From the NCBI GenBank assembly GCA_017935345.1, contig JAGBHU010000053.1, positions 52,022-116,021 on the forward strand: DNA of 64,000 nt, given 5' to 3'. How positions within the stretch are numbered: position 1 is the stretch's first letter; every line of letters starts with the position of its first letter. This stretch comes from Coprococcus sp. (GTDB lineage Bacteria > Bacillota > Clostridia > Lachnospirales > Lachnospiraceae). Both the position numbers and the translations under genes were made by a program. This document shows, piece after piece, positions 7,761-17,096 of the stretch. The notes under the pieces are model-generated. The model was given only the letters and a program-made list of their open reading frames with translations. It was not told the DNA's origin and ran no database searches.

Positions 7761-10424
7761 ATGAATCGATATGGGCAGTTAGTATACAAATATCTGAAAA
7801 ATAATAAGAAGCGTACGGTATCTACGATACTTGGTGTCGTGATGAGCGCAATTCTTATATTTGGTGTAATCAATATCATTTTTTGCCAACTGCAAAAGGG
7901 AATTGATAATGCCAAAGAAATGTATAACTTTGATGCGGTATTTTATAATCTTGGAGAAAATGATGCGAAGGTAATACAGAATTATCCCGGGGTGGCGGTA
8001 AGTTATACCGGTGGCTTTGATGAGAAGGTGTTTTCGGGAAATAATATTGTATTCGTAGATGATTTTAATCACAATCCCTATAATATAAAGCTGGAGACCG
8101 GTCATTATCCAAATGGAGAACATCAGGTCCTTCTGAATGCCACGACGGAAACAGGTTATCATGTAGGAGATGTTATTACTCTTTTAGCGGATAAAACAGG
8201 CTTAAATGAAGATACAGACCTTGAAATAGTCGGCACATTTACAGTTCAGGGTGATTACCGAAAAATATCAGGTTATGAATATTCATATATAGAGTATATA
8301 GGCTGTACAAAGGATATTTCGATGGATATATCCGCCGTATATGTATCTTATGAAAATCCATATAATATAGCGAAGCTTTCTAAGGAGATATCAGAGACTA
8401 CAGGAACGAAATATTATATCAATGATTCAATCGCTCTTTATTATAACCAGAATTCCGAGGGTAGTATACAGGCTGTATATGCTGCAATGATGATGGCATT
8501 TATTATGGTTATTGCATGTATGGCTGCATTCGTTATAAAAAATACATTAAGGATTTCGATTGCAGAAAGAATGCGGGATTATGGTGTACTCAGGTGTGCA
8601 GGTGCATCCCTTAAACAGCTTTCCTATATGGTAAGGAAAGAAGCACTGGTAATAGGGGGTATTTCATCGGTTATCGGGATTGTCATATCTTATGCAATAC
8701 AGTTGATATTCAGTCTGATTTCAGAGGTTTATGATTTCAGACACTTCTATATATTAAGTGCAGTAATCACTCTGTTTGTATGTGTCATTACAATGCTTAT
8801 TGCTACGATAGAACCTTGTAATATTATTAAAAGACTGACGCCGGTTGAGGCTGTAAGAAATCATATGAAGGCATCAGACAGGGAGAAGATTAAGGAGCGG
8901 AAAGCAAAGATTATTACAAAGCTGTTTGGGATAGGCGGCTCATACGCGTACAAAAATGTAATGAGAAATCCAAAACAGTTTCTGGTAAGGGTCATTTCAC
9001 TGACACTTGGAATTGTTTTATTTACCTGTACCCAGACCTTATGTAATACTTTTGAAGCACATTATAAAGATGTACTTGAGATAGGCGACGGTTATTACAA
9101 CGTAGTCATTGATTATAATTATGCATTGCTTGATATGGATGCGTATGCTAATGAAGAGGATATGCCAAGCGTCGATGAGTTTTGCAGAAGGCGTGATATG
9201 GCAGCTTTGGAACTGAAGCAGCTTCCGGAAACAGGGGAGACCGTTCGTAAAAGAAATTTTATCGCATTGAAAGGTTATTGTCTTACAGACGGCATAGAGA
9301 AGAGAGATTTAAGGACACTTTATAAGGAAAGCTATATAAAGGCAAATCCTTATGTACAAAGCCTGCAAATGGAATATCCGGCTGATGAAAACGAAGAGGA
9401 TATAAAGTATTATGAGGGGACTGCTGTCGATGTGGGACCTGTAATCGTTTCATATGATGCGGATATGTTTTACAAATATGATGATTATCTTATTGAAGGC
9501 ACCTGTGATGTGGACGAGTTGGGGGAAAACGGAATTATTTTATATAACAGGACTAAACTGCCCGGACAGGATGAGAATACCGGAATTAGCGTGGAAAATA
9601 GTTATGATGTACTGGATTACGAGGTTGGAGATACCATTTCCTTTGTAGCAGCGCCGAAGGATGTTTATGATAAAAAGCTGAAGGCTGTAGCCCAGGAATA
9701 TAACGAGTATGTACCCGGCCCTGTCAGATACAACATATATAAAGAGCTTTATGATGAGGGATACATAAAAACGTATACGATTAAAGGGATTGTAGAAGCA
9801 AATGCATTAGAGGATGTATATGAAGAATGGAACAACGACCCACAGGTTATTATGACAAATGAGCAATTTCATGATTTCCTGCCCGGTTGGGAAGAGGATT
9901 ATACCGTGGGACAGTATGTGTGCCATGCGGACGGTTTTGATTATGATGTATACAATATTTTGAATAAGAATAATGCATATGCACGGTATTTATATGAAGG
10001 AGAGTTTTTCAAAGGGGTTGATACGGTGGAAAAAACATGCAGTATCATACTGATTATTATATTACTGTTTATGACAATTAATATCTTTAACAATACATCA
10101 AGCAGCATGGTATTCAGAAAGGGTGAATTTGCACTCCTTAGGTGTATTGGTATGAGCAGAAGAAGGCTTACATACGTGGTTCTGCTGGAAGGGATAATCG
10201 CAACGCTGTTTGCCTCTGTTCTAGGATTGGGAATCAGTATATTTGCTGTCATAGGCATGAGGAAATATATGTATTATACAGGATTTCCTTCTGTTGTTAT
10301 CCCGTATGGAAGTATTGCATTTGCAATCTTACTGCTGTTTGCCATTATGGCATTGGCATCGTGGATTCCTCTTTTGGCCATAAAGAATGAAATAGCACCT
10401 GCACTTGCAGAGACGGACGAATAA
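7761..10424 (+). CDS. ABC transporter permease, FtsX/MacB type (paralogue 1)
   Basis: Integral membrane subunit of an ABC exporter or sensory complex, 887 residues. An N-terminal TM is followed by a ~200 residue extracytoplasmic domain, an FtsX-like three-helix block ending with the conserved cytoplasmic segment ERMRDYGVLRCAGAS, a second large extracytoplasmic domain (~430-750), and a C-terminal FtsX block with GEFALLRCIGMSRRRL. It is a tandem duplicate of the next gene: N- and C-terminal halves are nearly identical while the second extracytoplasmic region differs. It probably pairs with the downstream permease and the ATPase at 13302. The substrate may be an antimicrobial peptide or other lipophilic compound (inference). 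Confidence 0.88.
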   Translation: MNRYGQLVYKYLKNNKKRTVSTILGVVMSAILIFGVINIIFCQLQKGIDNAKEMYNFDAVFYNLGENDAKVIQNYPGVAVSYTGGFDEKVFSGNNIVFVDDFNHNPYNIKLETGHYPNGEHQVLLNATTETGYHVGDVITLLADKTGLNEDTDLEIVGTFTVQGDYRKISGYEYSYIEYIGCTKDISMDISAVYVSYENPYNIAKLSKEISETTGTKYYINDSIALYYNQNSEGSIQAVYAAMMMAFIMVIACMAAFVIKNTLRISIAERMRDYGVLRCAGASLKQLSYMVRKEALVIGGISSVIGIVISYAIQLIFSLISEVYDFRHFYILSAVITLFVCVITMLIATIEPCNIIKRLTPVEAVRNHMKASDREKIKERKAKIITKLFGIGGSYAYKNVMRNPKQFLVRVISLTLGIVLFTCTQTLCNTFEAHYKDVLEIGDGYYNVVIDYNYALLDMDAYANEEDMPSVDEFCRRRDMAALELKQLPETGETVRKRNFIALKGYCLTDGIEKRDLRTLYKESYIKANPYVQSLQMEYPADENEEDIKYYEGTAVDVGPVIVSYDADMFYKYDDYLIEGTCDVDELGENGIILYNRTKLPGQDENTGISVENSYDVLDYEVGDTISFVAAPKDVYDKKLKAVAQEYNEYVPGPVRYNIYKELYDEGYIKTYTIKGIVEANALEDVYEEWNNDPQVIMTNEQFHDFLPGWEEDYTVGQYVCHADGFDYDVYNILNKNNAYARYLYEGEFFKGVDTVEKTCSIILIIILLFMTINIFNNTSSSMVFRKGEFALLRCIGMSRRRLTYVVLLEGIIATLFASVLGLGISIFAVIGMRKYMYYTGFPSVVIPYGSIAFAILLLFAIMALASWIPLLAIKNEIAPALAETDE

Positions 10425-10436
10425 TGAATGTTGTTT

Positions 10437-10480
10437 TTTACGAAATCGTAAGACATATATTCACGGTATTGTAAGTTATG
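10437..10480 (+). promoter_or_regulatory. Operator of second ABC permease
   Basis: TTTACGAAATCGTAAG (10437-10452) and a TGTAAG at 10470-10475 reproduce the pattern and exact 23 base spacing of the element at 7673-7711. The intervening sequence is also similar (ATAT-TTCAC-TATTGTAAG). The conservation between the two permease genes indicates that one regulator binds both. Confidence 0.6.
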
Positions 10481-10521
10481 GGGTTTAGCATATGGAATAT
10501 ATGAAAAAATGGAGGTGCAAC

Positions 10522-13218
10522 ATGAACAGGTACGGGCAATTGGTATATAAGTATCTGAAAAACAATAAGAAGCGTACGGTATCTACGATACTTGGTGTCG
10601 TGATGGGCGCAATTCTGATATTTGGCGTAATCAATATTGTTTTTTGTCAGATACAAAAGGGACTTGATAATGCCAAAGAAATGTATCGTTTTGATGCGGT
10701 ATTTTACAATTTGGGTGAAAATGATGCGAAGGTGATACAGAACTATCCCGGCGTGAAGACAAGCTATCCCGGAGGGTTTGATGAGAAGATGTTTATGGCT
10801 GAGGGGATTGTGTTTGTAGATGATTTCAATGAGAATCCCTATAACATCGAATTAAAGACCGGTACTTATCCAAAAGAGAAAAACCAGATTATTGCAAATG
10901 TCACTACGGAGACAGGCTTTTGCGTAGGAGATATTGTTACTTTATATTCAGGTAATACAGGATTTGATAAGGATATAGACCTTGAGGTGGTTGGCACATT
11001 TACATTAAATGGAGATTTTAATGATATATCCTACTATGAGTATTCATTTATCAATTATATGGGTTTTACGGGGGATATTCCGGAAAATATATCAGCGGTA
11101 TATGTATCCTATGAGAATCCATATAAGCTCTCTAAACTTACAAAGGAGATTGCAGAGACGACAGGGACAGAATATTTTATCAATGATTCGATAGCCCTTT
11201 ATTATAATCAGACCTCTGACGGAAGTATACAGGCTATATTTGCAGCACTGGTATTTGCATTGATTGTTATTATCGCATGCATGGCGGCATTTGTTATCAA
11301 GAACACGTTAAGACTTTCCGTTGCAGAGAGAATGAAAGATTATGGTGTACTCAGATGTGCCGGTGCTTCTCTCAAGCAGCTTTCCTATATGGTTAGGAAG
11401 GAAGCTCTGATGATCGGCGGCATTTCCTCAATGCTTGGAATCATCATATCCTATGTAATTCAGGTTATATTTAGTCTGGTATCTGTCGTTTATGATTTCA
11501 GGCATTTCTATATGTTAGGTGCCGTCATAACGATATTGGTATGTGTAATCACAATGCTCATTGCGACGATAGAGCCATGCAATATTATCAAAAGGCTGAC
11601 GCCGGTTGAAGCTGTAAGAAATCATATGAAGACTTCTGACAAAGAGATCATTAAGCTTCGTAAAGCAAAGCTTGTAACAAAATTATTTGGCATAGGTGGT
11701 TCTTATGCCTATAAGAACGTGATGAGAAATCCAAAGCAGTTTGTGACGCGAGTGCTTTCTCTTACACTTGGAATTGTACTGTTTACCTGTACACAGACAA
11801 TATGTGATTCATTTCAGGAGCATTATAGAGAGTCACTTGGGATTGGTGATGTTTACTATAATGTAGTTATTGACTATGAAGAGGCATGGATAGACATTGT
11901 GGATGACAGCGGTACAGAGACGGACATGCCAAGCGTCAGTGAGTTTTGTAAGAATCGTGATATGGCAGTTTCACAGCTGAAACAGCTGCCGGAGGTGGGA
12001 GATAGTGTAAGCAAAAGGAATCTTGCCGCGTATAAAGGCTATTGCCTGACGCTGGGAATAGAGAAGAAAGATTTTGACAGCCTTTACACGAAGGATTTTC
12101 TAAAAAGATTTTCTGCGACTCAATTATCCTATCCGGAGGATGAAACAGACACGGATGCGAAGCGTATTTATGCAGCCAGAACCATGACATTATCTCCGCT
12201 TGTGGCTTCATATGATGCAGATATGTTCTACATGTACAAGGATTATCTGGCAGACGGAACCTGCGATGTGGATGAGATGGGGGATGACGGTATACTGATT
12301 TGCAATCGATTTTCGTTCTATGAGGAGGATGAAGATACCGGCATAGAGGTAAAGAAGACCATTGATGTAATGAATATTAAGGTCGGAGATACACTATCGC
12401 TTGTAGCGGCACCAAAGGATGTTTATGACAGGAAAATGGAGGACATGTGTGACAGATATTATGACAGATATCATAATGATTATGCAGGAGAAGATGCAAG
12501 AGAAGCATTGATATCTGATTATAACATGCTGATACGATATGATGCATATCAGGAGCTTTATGATGAGGGATATATAAAAACATATACCGTAAAGGGTATC
12601 GTGGAGTCCAATGCATTGGAGAATTTACAGTTTCCTTCAATTATAATGACGAATACCCAGTTTCGTGAGTTCATGCCGGAATGGGAAAATGAGTATGATG
12701 TCGGCATGTATGTATGTCATACAGATGGTTTTGATAATGATGTGTATAATATTCTGAAGGAGAATAATGCATATTCACTGTATTTGGACGAGGGAGAGAT
12801 GTTTAAAGGAATTGATACCGTGAAAAACACATGCAGTATCATACTGATTATCATATTACTGTTTATGACAATCAATATCTTTAACAATACATCAAGCAGT
12901 ATGGTATTTAGAAAGGGTGAGTTTGCGCTTCTTCGATGTATCGGAATGAGCAAGAAGAAGCTTACCTATGTCGTTCTTCTTGAAGGAATTATTGCTACGA
13001 TATTTGCCGCGGTTCTTGGTATTGCAATCAGCGTTATTGCGTTAATGCTGATGAGCAAATATATGTATTATATAGGATATTCTTCACTTGTTATACCATA
13101 TGGAAAAGTGGGACTGGCGATATTACTGTTGTTTGCCATTATGACATTGGCATCATGGATTCCGCTTCAGTCCATAAAGAAGGAAATTGCGCCTGCCCTG
13201 GCAGAGGCTGATGAATAG
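10522..13218 (+). CDS. ABC transporter permease, FtsX/MacB type (paralogue 2)
   Basis: 898 residues from the chosen start, same architecture as the preceding gene: TM, extracytoplasmic domain, FtsX block with ERMKDYGVLRCAGAS, second large extracytoplasmic domain, C-terminal FtsX block with GEFALLRCIGMSKKKL. I use ATG 10522, which has GGAGG seven bases upstream and matches the paralogue's MNRYGQLVYKYLKNNKKRT start, rather than the upstream ATG 10492. It has its own copy of the upstream operator. Together with paralogue 1 and the ATPase it probably forms a heterodimeric transporter. Confidence 0.88.
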   Translation: MNRYGQLVYKYLKNNKKRTVSTILGVVMGAILIFGVINIVFCQIQKGLDNAKEMYRFDAVFYNLGENDAKVIQNYPGVKTSYPGGFDEKMFMAEGIVFVDDFNENPYNIELKTGTYPKEKNQIIANVTTETGFCVGDIVTLYSGNTGFDKDIDLEVVGTFTLNGDFNDISYYEYSFINYMGFTGDIPENISAVYVSYENPYKLSKLTKEIAETTGTEYFINDSIALYYNQTSDGSIQAIFAALVFALIVIIACMAAFVIKNTLRLSVAERMKDYGVLRCAGASLKQLSYMVRKEALMIGGISSMLGIIISYVIQVIFSLVSVVYDFRHFYMLGAVITILVCVITMLIATIEPCNIIKRLTPVEAVRNHMKTSDKEIIKLRKAKLVTKLFGIGGSYAYKNVMRNPKQFVTRVLSLTLGIVLFTCTQTICDSFQEHYRESLGIGDVYYNVVIDYEEAWIDIVDDSGTETDMPSVSEFCKNRDMAVSQLKQLPEVGDSVSKRNLAAYKGYCLTLGIEKKDFDSLYTKDFLKRFSATQLSYPEDETDTDAKRIYAARTMTLSPLVASYDADMFYMYKDYLADGTCDVDEMGDDGILICNRFSFYEEDEDTGIEVKKTIDVMNIKVGDTLSLVAAPKDVYDRKMEDMCDRYYDRYHNDYAGEDAREALISDYNMLIRYDAYQELYDEGYIKTYTVKGIVESNALENLQFPSIIMTNTQFREFMPEWENEYDVGMYVCHTDGFDNDVYNILKENNAYSLYLDEGEMFKGIDTVKNTCSIILIIILLFMTINIFNNTSSSMVFRKGEFALLRCIGMSKKKLTYVVLLEGIIATIFAAVLGIAISVIALMLMSKYMYYIGYSSLVIPYGKVGLAILLLFAIMTLASWIPLQSIKKEIAPALAEADE

Positions 13219-13301
13219 CATAAAAATGGCGGGATGGGTGGAAGATAAAGCTTTAGAATAAAAAATGATGATAGATATGCATGAATACGGGAGGTTTAAT
13301 T

Positions 13302-13973
13302 ATGAACATAGTAGAGCTGAAGGATATTACAAAAATATATGGAAATGCAAAGGATGGAAACGAGGTCAGGGCGCTTGACGGGGTAACGCTTAACATTGAA
13401 AAGGGAGAAACATTATCAATCATAGGCAGCTCAGGTTCGGGAAAATCGACATTGCTCAATATGATTGGCGCTGTAGACAGACCTACAAGCGGAACGGTTA
13501 TTGTGGATGGAGAGGATGTCGCTGCCATGAATGATGAACAGCTATCCATATTCAGAAGAAGAAAGGTAGGATTCATATTCCAGTCCTACCACCTGATTCC
13601 GGTTTTGTCAGTAGAGGAAAATATAAAAATGCCTGTACTGCTTGACAAGAAAAAGCCGGATAATGAATACATAGACCATGTTATAGAAATGCTCGGTCTT
13701 AAGGACAGGCTGAAGCATCTTCCAAAGCAGCTTTCAGGAGGACAGCAGCAGAGAGTCGCAATCGCCAGAGCATTGGCAAATCATCCGTCACTGGTACTTG
13801 CCGATGAGCCGACAGGAAGTCTTGATTCCCAAAACGGCGAGGAGGTTATAGCACTTCTTAAGAAGTCCGTAGCCGAGCTTGGACAGACACTTGTCATTAT
13901 AACCCACAATATCGATATTGCCCGTGAAACAAACCGTATCATAAAAATCAAAGACGGTAAAATCGTAGGGTAA
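13302..13973 (+). CDS. ABC transporter ATP-binding protein (MacB/LolD type)
   Basis: Cytoplasmic ATPase that powers the two FtsX-type permeases. 223 residues with Walker A GSSGSGKST, Q-loop FIFQSYHLIPVLS, signature LSGGQQQR, Walker B LVLADEPTGSLD and the switch histidine in ITHN, all in family order. ATG 13302 is chosen over ATG 13281 because GGGAGG lies between them and is correctly spaced for the second. It ends 10 bases before the second palindromic repeat, closing the module. Confidence 0.95.
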   Translation: MNIVELKDITKIYGNAKDGNEVRALDGVTLNIEKGETLSIIGSSGSGKSTLLNMIGAVDRPTSGTVIVDGEDVAAMNDEQLSIFRRRKVGFIFQSYHLIPVLSVEENIKMPVLLDKKKPDNEYIDHVIEMLGLKDRLKHLPKQLSGGQQQRVAIARALANHPSLVLADEPTGSLDSQNGEEVIALLKKSVAELGQTLVIITHNIDIARETNRIIKIKDGKIVG

Positions 13974-13983
13974 TATGAAATAA

Positions 13984-14150
13984 TAATTCAGCCGCCTGTA
14001 TGATGCTGTTATATATATATTGTTTTTCGAACCGCTTGCGCTTTGTAAAATACGTAGTGGTACTAAGCTCGCTGAAGCTTGCTAAGTACCAACGTATTTT
14101 AATATTCTTCAAACAATATATATAACGGCATCATACAGGCGGCTGAATTA
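13984..14150. repeat. Long palindromic repeat element, copy 2
   Basis: 167 bp, same orientation as 6205-6365. The core is almost identical (AAATACGTAGTGGTACTAAG and onward), while the arms differ at matching positions: left GCCGCCTGTATGATGCTG, right CATCATACAGGCGGC. Compared with copy 1, at least two arm changes are compensated on the opposite arm, so each copy stays palindromic. It lies between the ABC ATPase and the convergent tetR-type gene. Confidence 0.9.
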
Positions 14151-14164
14151 CGTTAATTCCGTTT

Positions 14165-14755
14165 CTACACTCTGTTCTGGAACAGCCTTGGTTTAAAGTT
14201 GTTTTTGGTCAAATCAAATATGGAATGGGATACAAGGAAGTAGTAGGCTTCAACCGCCTGCCTGATGTCAAATTCCATACTGCTGTTTAGTGCCTCTTTA
14301 ATTGAAATGGTAAGTCCCATGACGAGGTAACGGCATATGATAATGGGCGACAGTAATGGATTATCAGGAATCATGTCCGTATCAAAAACCTTTAGATGCT
14401 TGCTGAAGAAATCCGTAAACTGTTCAATCATAACTTTCTCAAAGTTATTCTGACCTACGGTATCAAACAGCTTTTTATAGAGCTTTGTTTCATTTGCGAT
14501 ATGCGTGAAGAGGTATTTGATGGCTTCTTCTACCATGTCGTGCTCTAAAAGAACCTGTAATTCTTTTGTCACTTCGTTATAAAGCATATAATCCATCAAC
14601 TCATATTTATCTTTAAAATATCGATAGAAAACAGGTCTTGATATCTCTGTTTTTTCAGCAATCATCGTAACCGTTACCTTATCAAAGGAATATTCGTTGA
14701 CAAGCAGTTTAAAATTTCTGATTATTTTGTCCTCTATTTTTTCTTCTATATTCAT
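14165..14755 (-). CDS. TetR/AcrR family transcriptional regulator
   Basis: 196 residues. The N-terminal helix-turn-helix spans about residues 10-60 (KIIRNFKLLVNEYSFDKVTV...TEISRPVFYRYFKDKYELM), typical of TetR repressors; the rest is a helical ligand domain. It is divergent from the MMPL transporter gene, with a 207 base shared control region that holds an inverted repeat TGTTACA/TGTAACA. The likely role is repression of the MMPL-lipoprotein operon and of itself, relieved by an unknown lipophilic ligand. Confidence 0.9.
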   Translation of the reverse strand: MNIEEKIEDKIIRNFKLLVNEYSFDKVTVTMIAEKTEISRPVFYRYFKDKYELMDYMLYNEVTKELQVLLEHDMVEEAIKYLFTHIANETKLYKKLFDTVGQNNFEKVMIEQFTDFFSKHLKVFDTDMIPDNPLLSPIIICRYLVMGLTISIKEALNSSMEFDIRQAVEAYYFLVSHSIFDLTKNNFKPRLFQNRV

Positions 14756-14844
14756 GTTTGATAAGCCCCCTTGTTATTACAAAATACACATAACCAATAT
14801 GATGTTAAATAAGTCGTTACAGTTATCAAAATATGTATTATGTG

Positions 14845-14870
14845 TGTTACATAATACCAAAAGTGTAACA
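14845..14870. promoter_or_regulatory. Probable TetR-type operator
   Basis: Inverted repeat TGTTACA (14845-14851), 12 base centre, TGTAACA (14864-14870), midway between the divergent tetR-type and MMPL genes. Perfect 7 bp arms and the location fit a TetR dimer site; binding is inferred. Confidence 0.55.
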
Positions 14871-14962
14871 AAAAGTAAACATATTTGCAATTTAATAAGT
14901 TGATTTAATAGACATCATGTTGGATAATCGTCATCAGAAAATAAAAGGAGAGTGAAAATGCT

Positions 14963-17065
14963 ATGATTAAATTAGGAGAAAAAATAGTTCATGCAAGAGT
15001 ATTGATTCTTATCTTGGGATTTGTTCTTCTGGTTCCGGCATTTATCGGTTTTATCAAAACCAGAGTCAATTATGATATCCTCGCATATCTGCCAAAGGAC
15101 ATTGAAACAATGGTAGGGCAGGATATTCTGGTGGACGAATTTGGAACGGGTGCATTTTCCATGTTTGTCGTAGAGGGGATGCAGGATAAGGATGTATCGG
15201 CTCTAAAAGAAAAGATTGAGCAGGTTGAACATGTAGAGAAGGTAATCTGGTATGACAGCTTTGCTGATTTGTCCATTCCAAAGGAGCTGCTTCCTGAAAA
15301 ATTGTATGAGGCGTTCAATAATGATGAAAAAGATGCCACGTTAATGGCAATTATATTTAATGAAACGACCTCGGCAGACGGTACGATGGAGGCAATAGAC
15401 GAAATCAGGTCTATTTCAAATAAACAGTGCTTTTTAAGTGGAATGTCAGCGATTGTTACGGATACAAAGAGCCTTTCAGAGAAGGAGACACCGATATATG
15501 TATGTATCGCTGTTATTTTAAGCTCTATCGTATTGGCAATCACAATGGATTCGGTTATGGTTCCCGTACTTTTCCTTGTAAGTATCGGAATGGCAATTCT
15601 GTACAATTTGGGAACCAATATCTTTATGGGAGAAATTTCCTACATAACGAAGGCACTTGCTGCCGTACTTCAGCTTGGTGTTACCATGGATTATTCCATA
15701 TTCCTGTGGCATAGCTATAAAGCACAGCTGCAGACATATGAGAATAAAGAGGAGGCGATGTCTCATGCCATAGCAGATACGATAACATCTGTCGTAGGAA
15801 GCTCCATAACGACGGTTGCAGGATTTATTGCGCTCTGCTTTATGAGTTTTACCTTAGGTCTGGACCTTGGAATCGTTATGGCAAAGGGAGTTGTATTTGG
15901 AGTTATCTGTTGTGTAACCATTCTTCCTTCCATGATACTTATATTTGACAAGGCTATCAGGAAAACAACACACAGGGTTATCCTTCCTGAATTGAAAGGA
16001 ATCGGAAATTTTGTAGCAAAGCATTATATGATTTTTATTGTGTTGTTTGTAATCATTCTGATACCGGCCATATACGGTTATAAAAATACAGATGTCTATT
16101 ATAATCTGGATTCCACACTTCCGGAAACACTGGATAGTGTAAAGGCAAATGCTACGTTGGAAGAGGATTTTGCCATGAATTCAACGCATATGCTTTTGTT
16201 GACAAATGAGATGAGTGATAAAGATGTAAGGCTGTTGATGAAGGATATTGAAAATGTGGAAGGCGTTAAATTCTGTCTTGGTATGGACAGCATACTTGGT
16301 GCAGGAATACCGTCAAAGTTCGTGCCGACATCATTAACATCATCCTTAAAGAGTGAGGATTGGCAGCTTGTGCTTGTCGGTTCCGAGTATAAAGTGGCAT
16401 CAGACGAGGTAAATAATCAGTGTACGGAAATAGAAAAGATTATAGACAGTTACGACGAAGAAAATATGCTGGTTGGTGAAGCTCCGTGTACAAAGGATTT
16501 GATTACCATAACAGATAAAGATTTTGCTACAGTCAGCGTGGTTTCGATTGGTGCAATTTTCATTATTATACTTTTTGTATTTGGTTCGATATCTCTTCCG
16601 GTAGTGCTTGTAGCTGTTATCGAATTTGCAATCTTTATCAATATGGGTATTCCGTGCTTTACAGGAACGGTCATTCCGTTTATCGCATCCATTGTTATCG
16701 GTACGATTCAGCTTGGAGCGACGGTTGATTATGCGATTCTGATGACGAATAAATATAAGAATGGCAGACTGGCGGGAAGCTCAAGGTTTGATGCCGTGGC
16801 GACTGCATGTCAGGAATCGGTACAGTCAATTATCGTAAGTGCGTTAAGCTTCTTTGCTGCTACATTTGGTGTTGGTATGTATTCGGATATTGATATGATT
16901 AGCTCATTATGTGTACTGATGGCAAGAGGTGCTCTTATCAGTATGTGTGCGGTTATTCTTGTGCTGCCGTCCATGTTTATGCTGTTTGACAAAATTATCA
17001 TGTTCAGATACAGAAACAAACTGCAAAATTATGTGGAAGCAACAACAGATACAGTGAATTCATAG
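14963..17065 (+). CDS. MMPL/RND family transporter
   Basis: Proton-driven exporter of the RND superfamily (MMPL/YdfJ type), 700 residues. Two similar halves each have one TM, a ~130 residue extracytoplasmic loop, and five TM helices (about 174-330 and 515-680). Motifs such as QLGVTMDYSIFLWHSYK and QLGATVDYAILMTNKYK occupy the TM4 position and carry the conserved Asp. The ATG at 14963 is preceded by GGAG; a nearby ATG at 14957 meets a stop at once. It is followed 31 bases later by the heptad-repeat lipoprotein, a partnership common in Firmicutes and Actinobacteria. The substrate may be lipids or drugs (inference). Confidence 0.92.
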   Translation: MIKLGEKIVHARVLILILGFVLLVPAFIGFIKTRVNYDILAYLPKDIETMVGQDILVDEFGTGAFSMFVVEGMQDKDVSALKEKIEQVEHVEKVIWYDSFADLSIPKELLPEKLYEAFNNDEKDATLMAIIFNETTSADGTMEAIDEIRSISNKQCFLSGMSAIVTDTKSLSEKETPIYVCIAVILSSIVLAITMDSVMVPVLFLVSIGMAILYNLGTNIFMGEISYITKALAAVLQLGVTMDYSIFLWHSYKAQLQTYENKEEAMSHAIADTITSVVGSSITTVAGFIALCFMSFTLGLDLGIVMAKGVVFGVICCVTILPSMILIFDKAIRKTTHRVILPELKGIGNFVAKHYMIFIVLFVIILIPAIYGYKNTDVYYNLDSTLPETLDSVKANATLEEDFAMNSTHMLLLTNEMSDKDVRLLMKDIENVEGVKFCLGMDSILGAGIPSKFVPTSLTSSLKSEDWQLVLVGSEYKVASDEVNNQCTEIEKIIDSYDEENMLVGEAPCTKDLITITDKDFATVSVVSIGAIFIIILFVFGSISLPVVLVAVIEFAIFINMGIPCFTGTVIPFIASIVIGTIQLGATVDYAILMTNKYKNGRLAGSSRFDAVATACQESVQSIIVSALSFFAATFGVGMYSDIDMISSLCVLMARGALISMCAVILVLPSMFMLFDKIIMFRYRNKLQNYVEATTDTVNS

Positions 17066-17096
17066 AAAATAGTTTATATGGTAAAGGAGAATCGTT

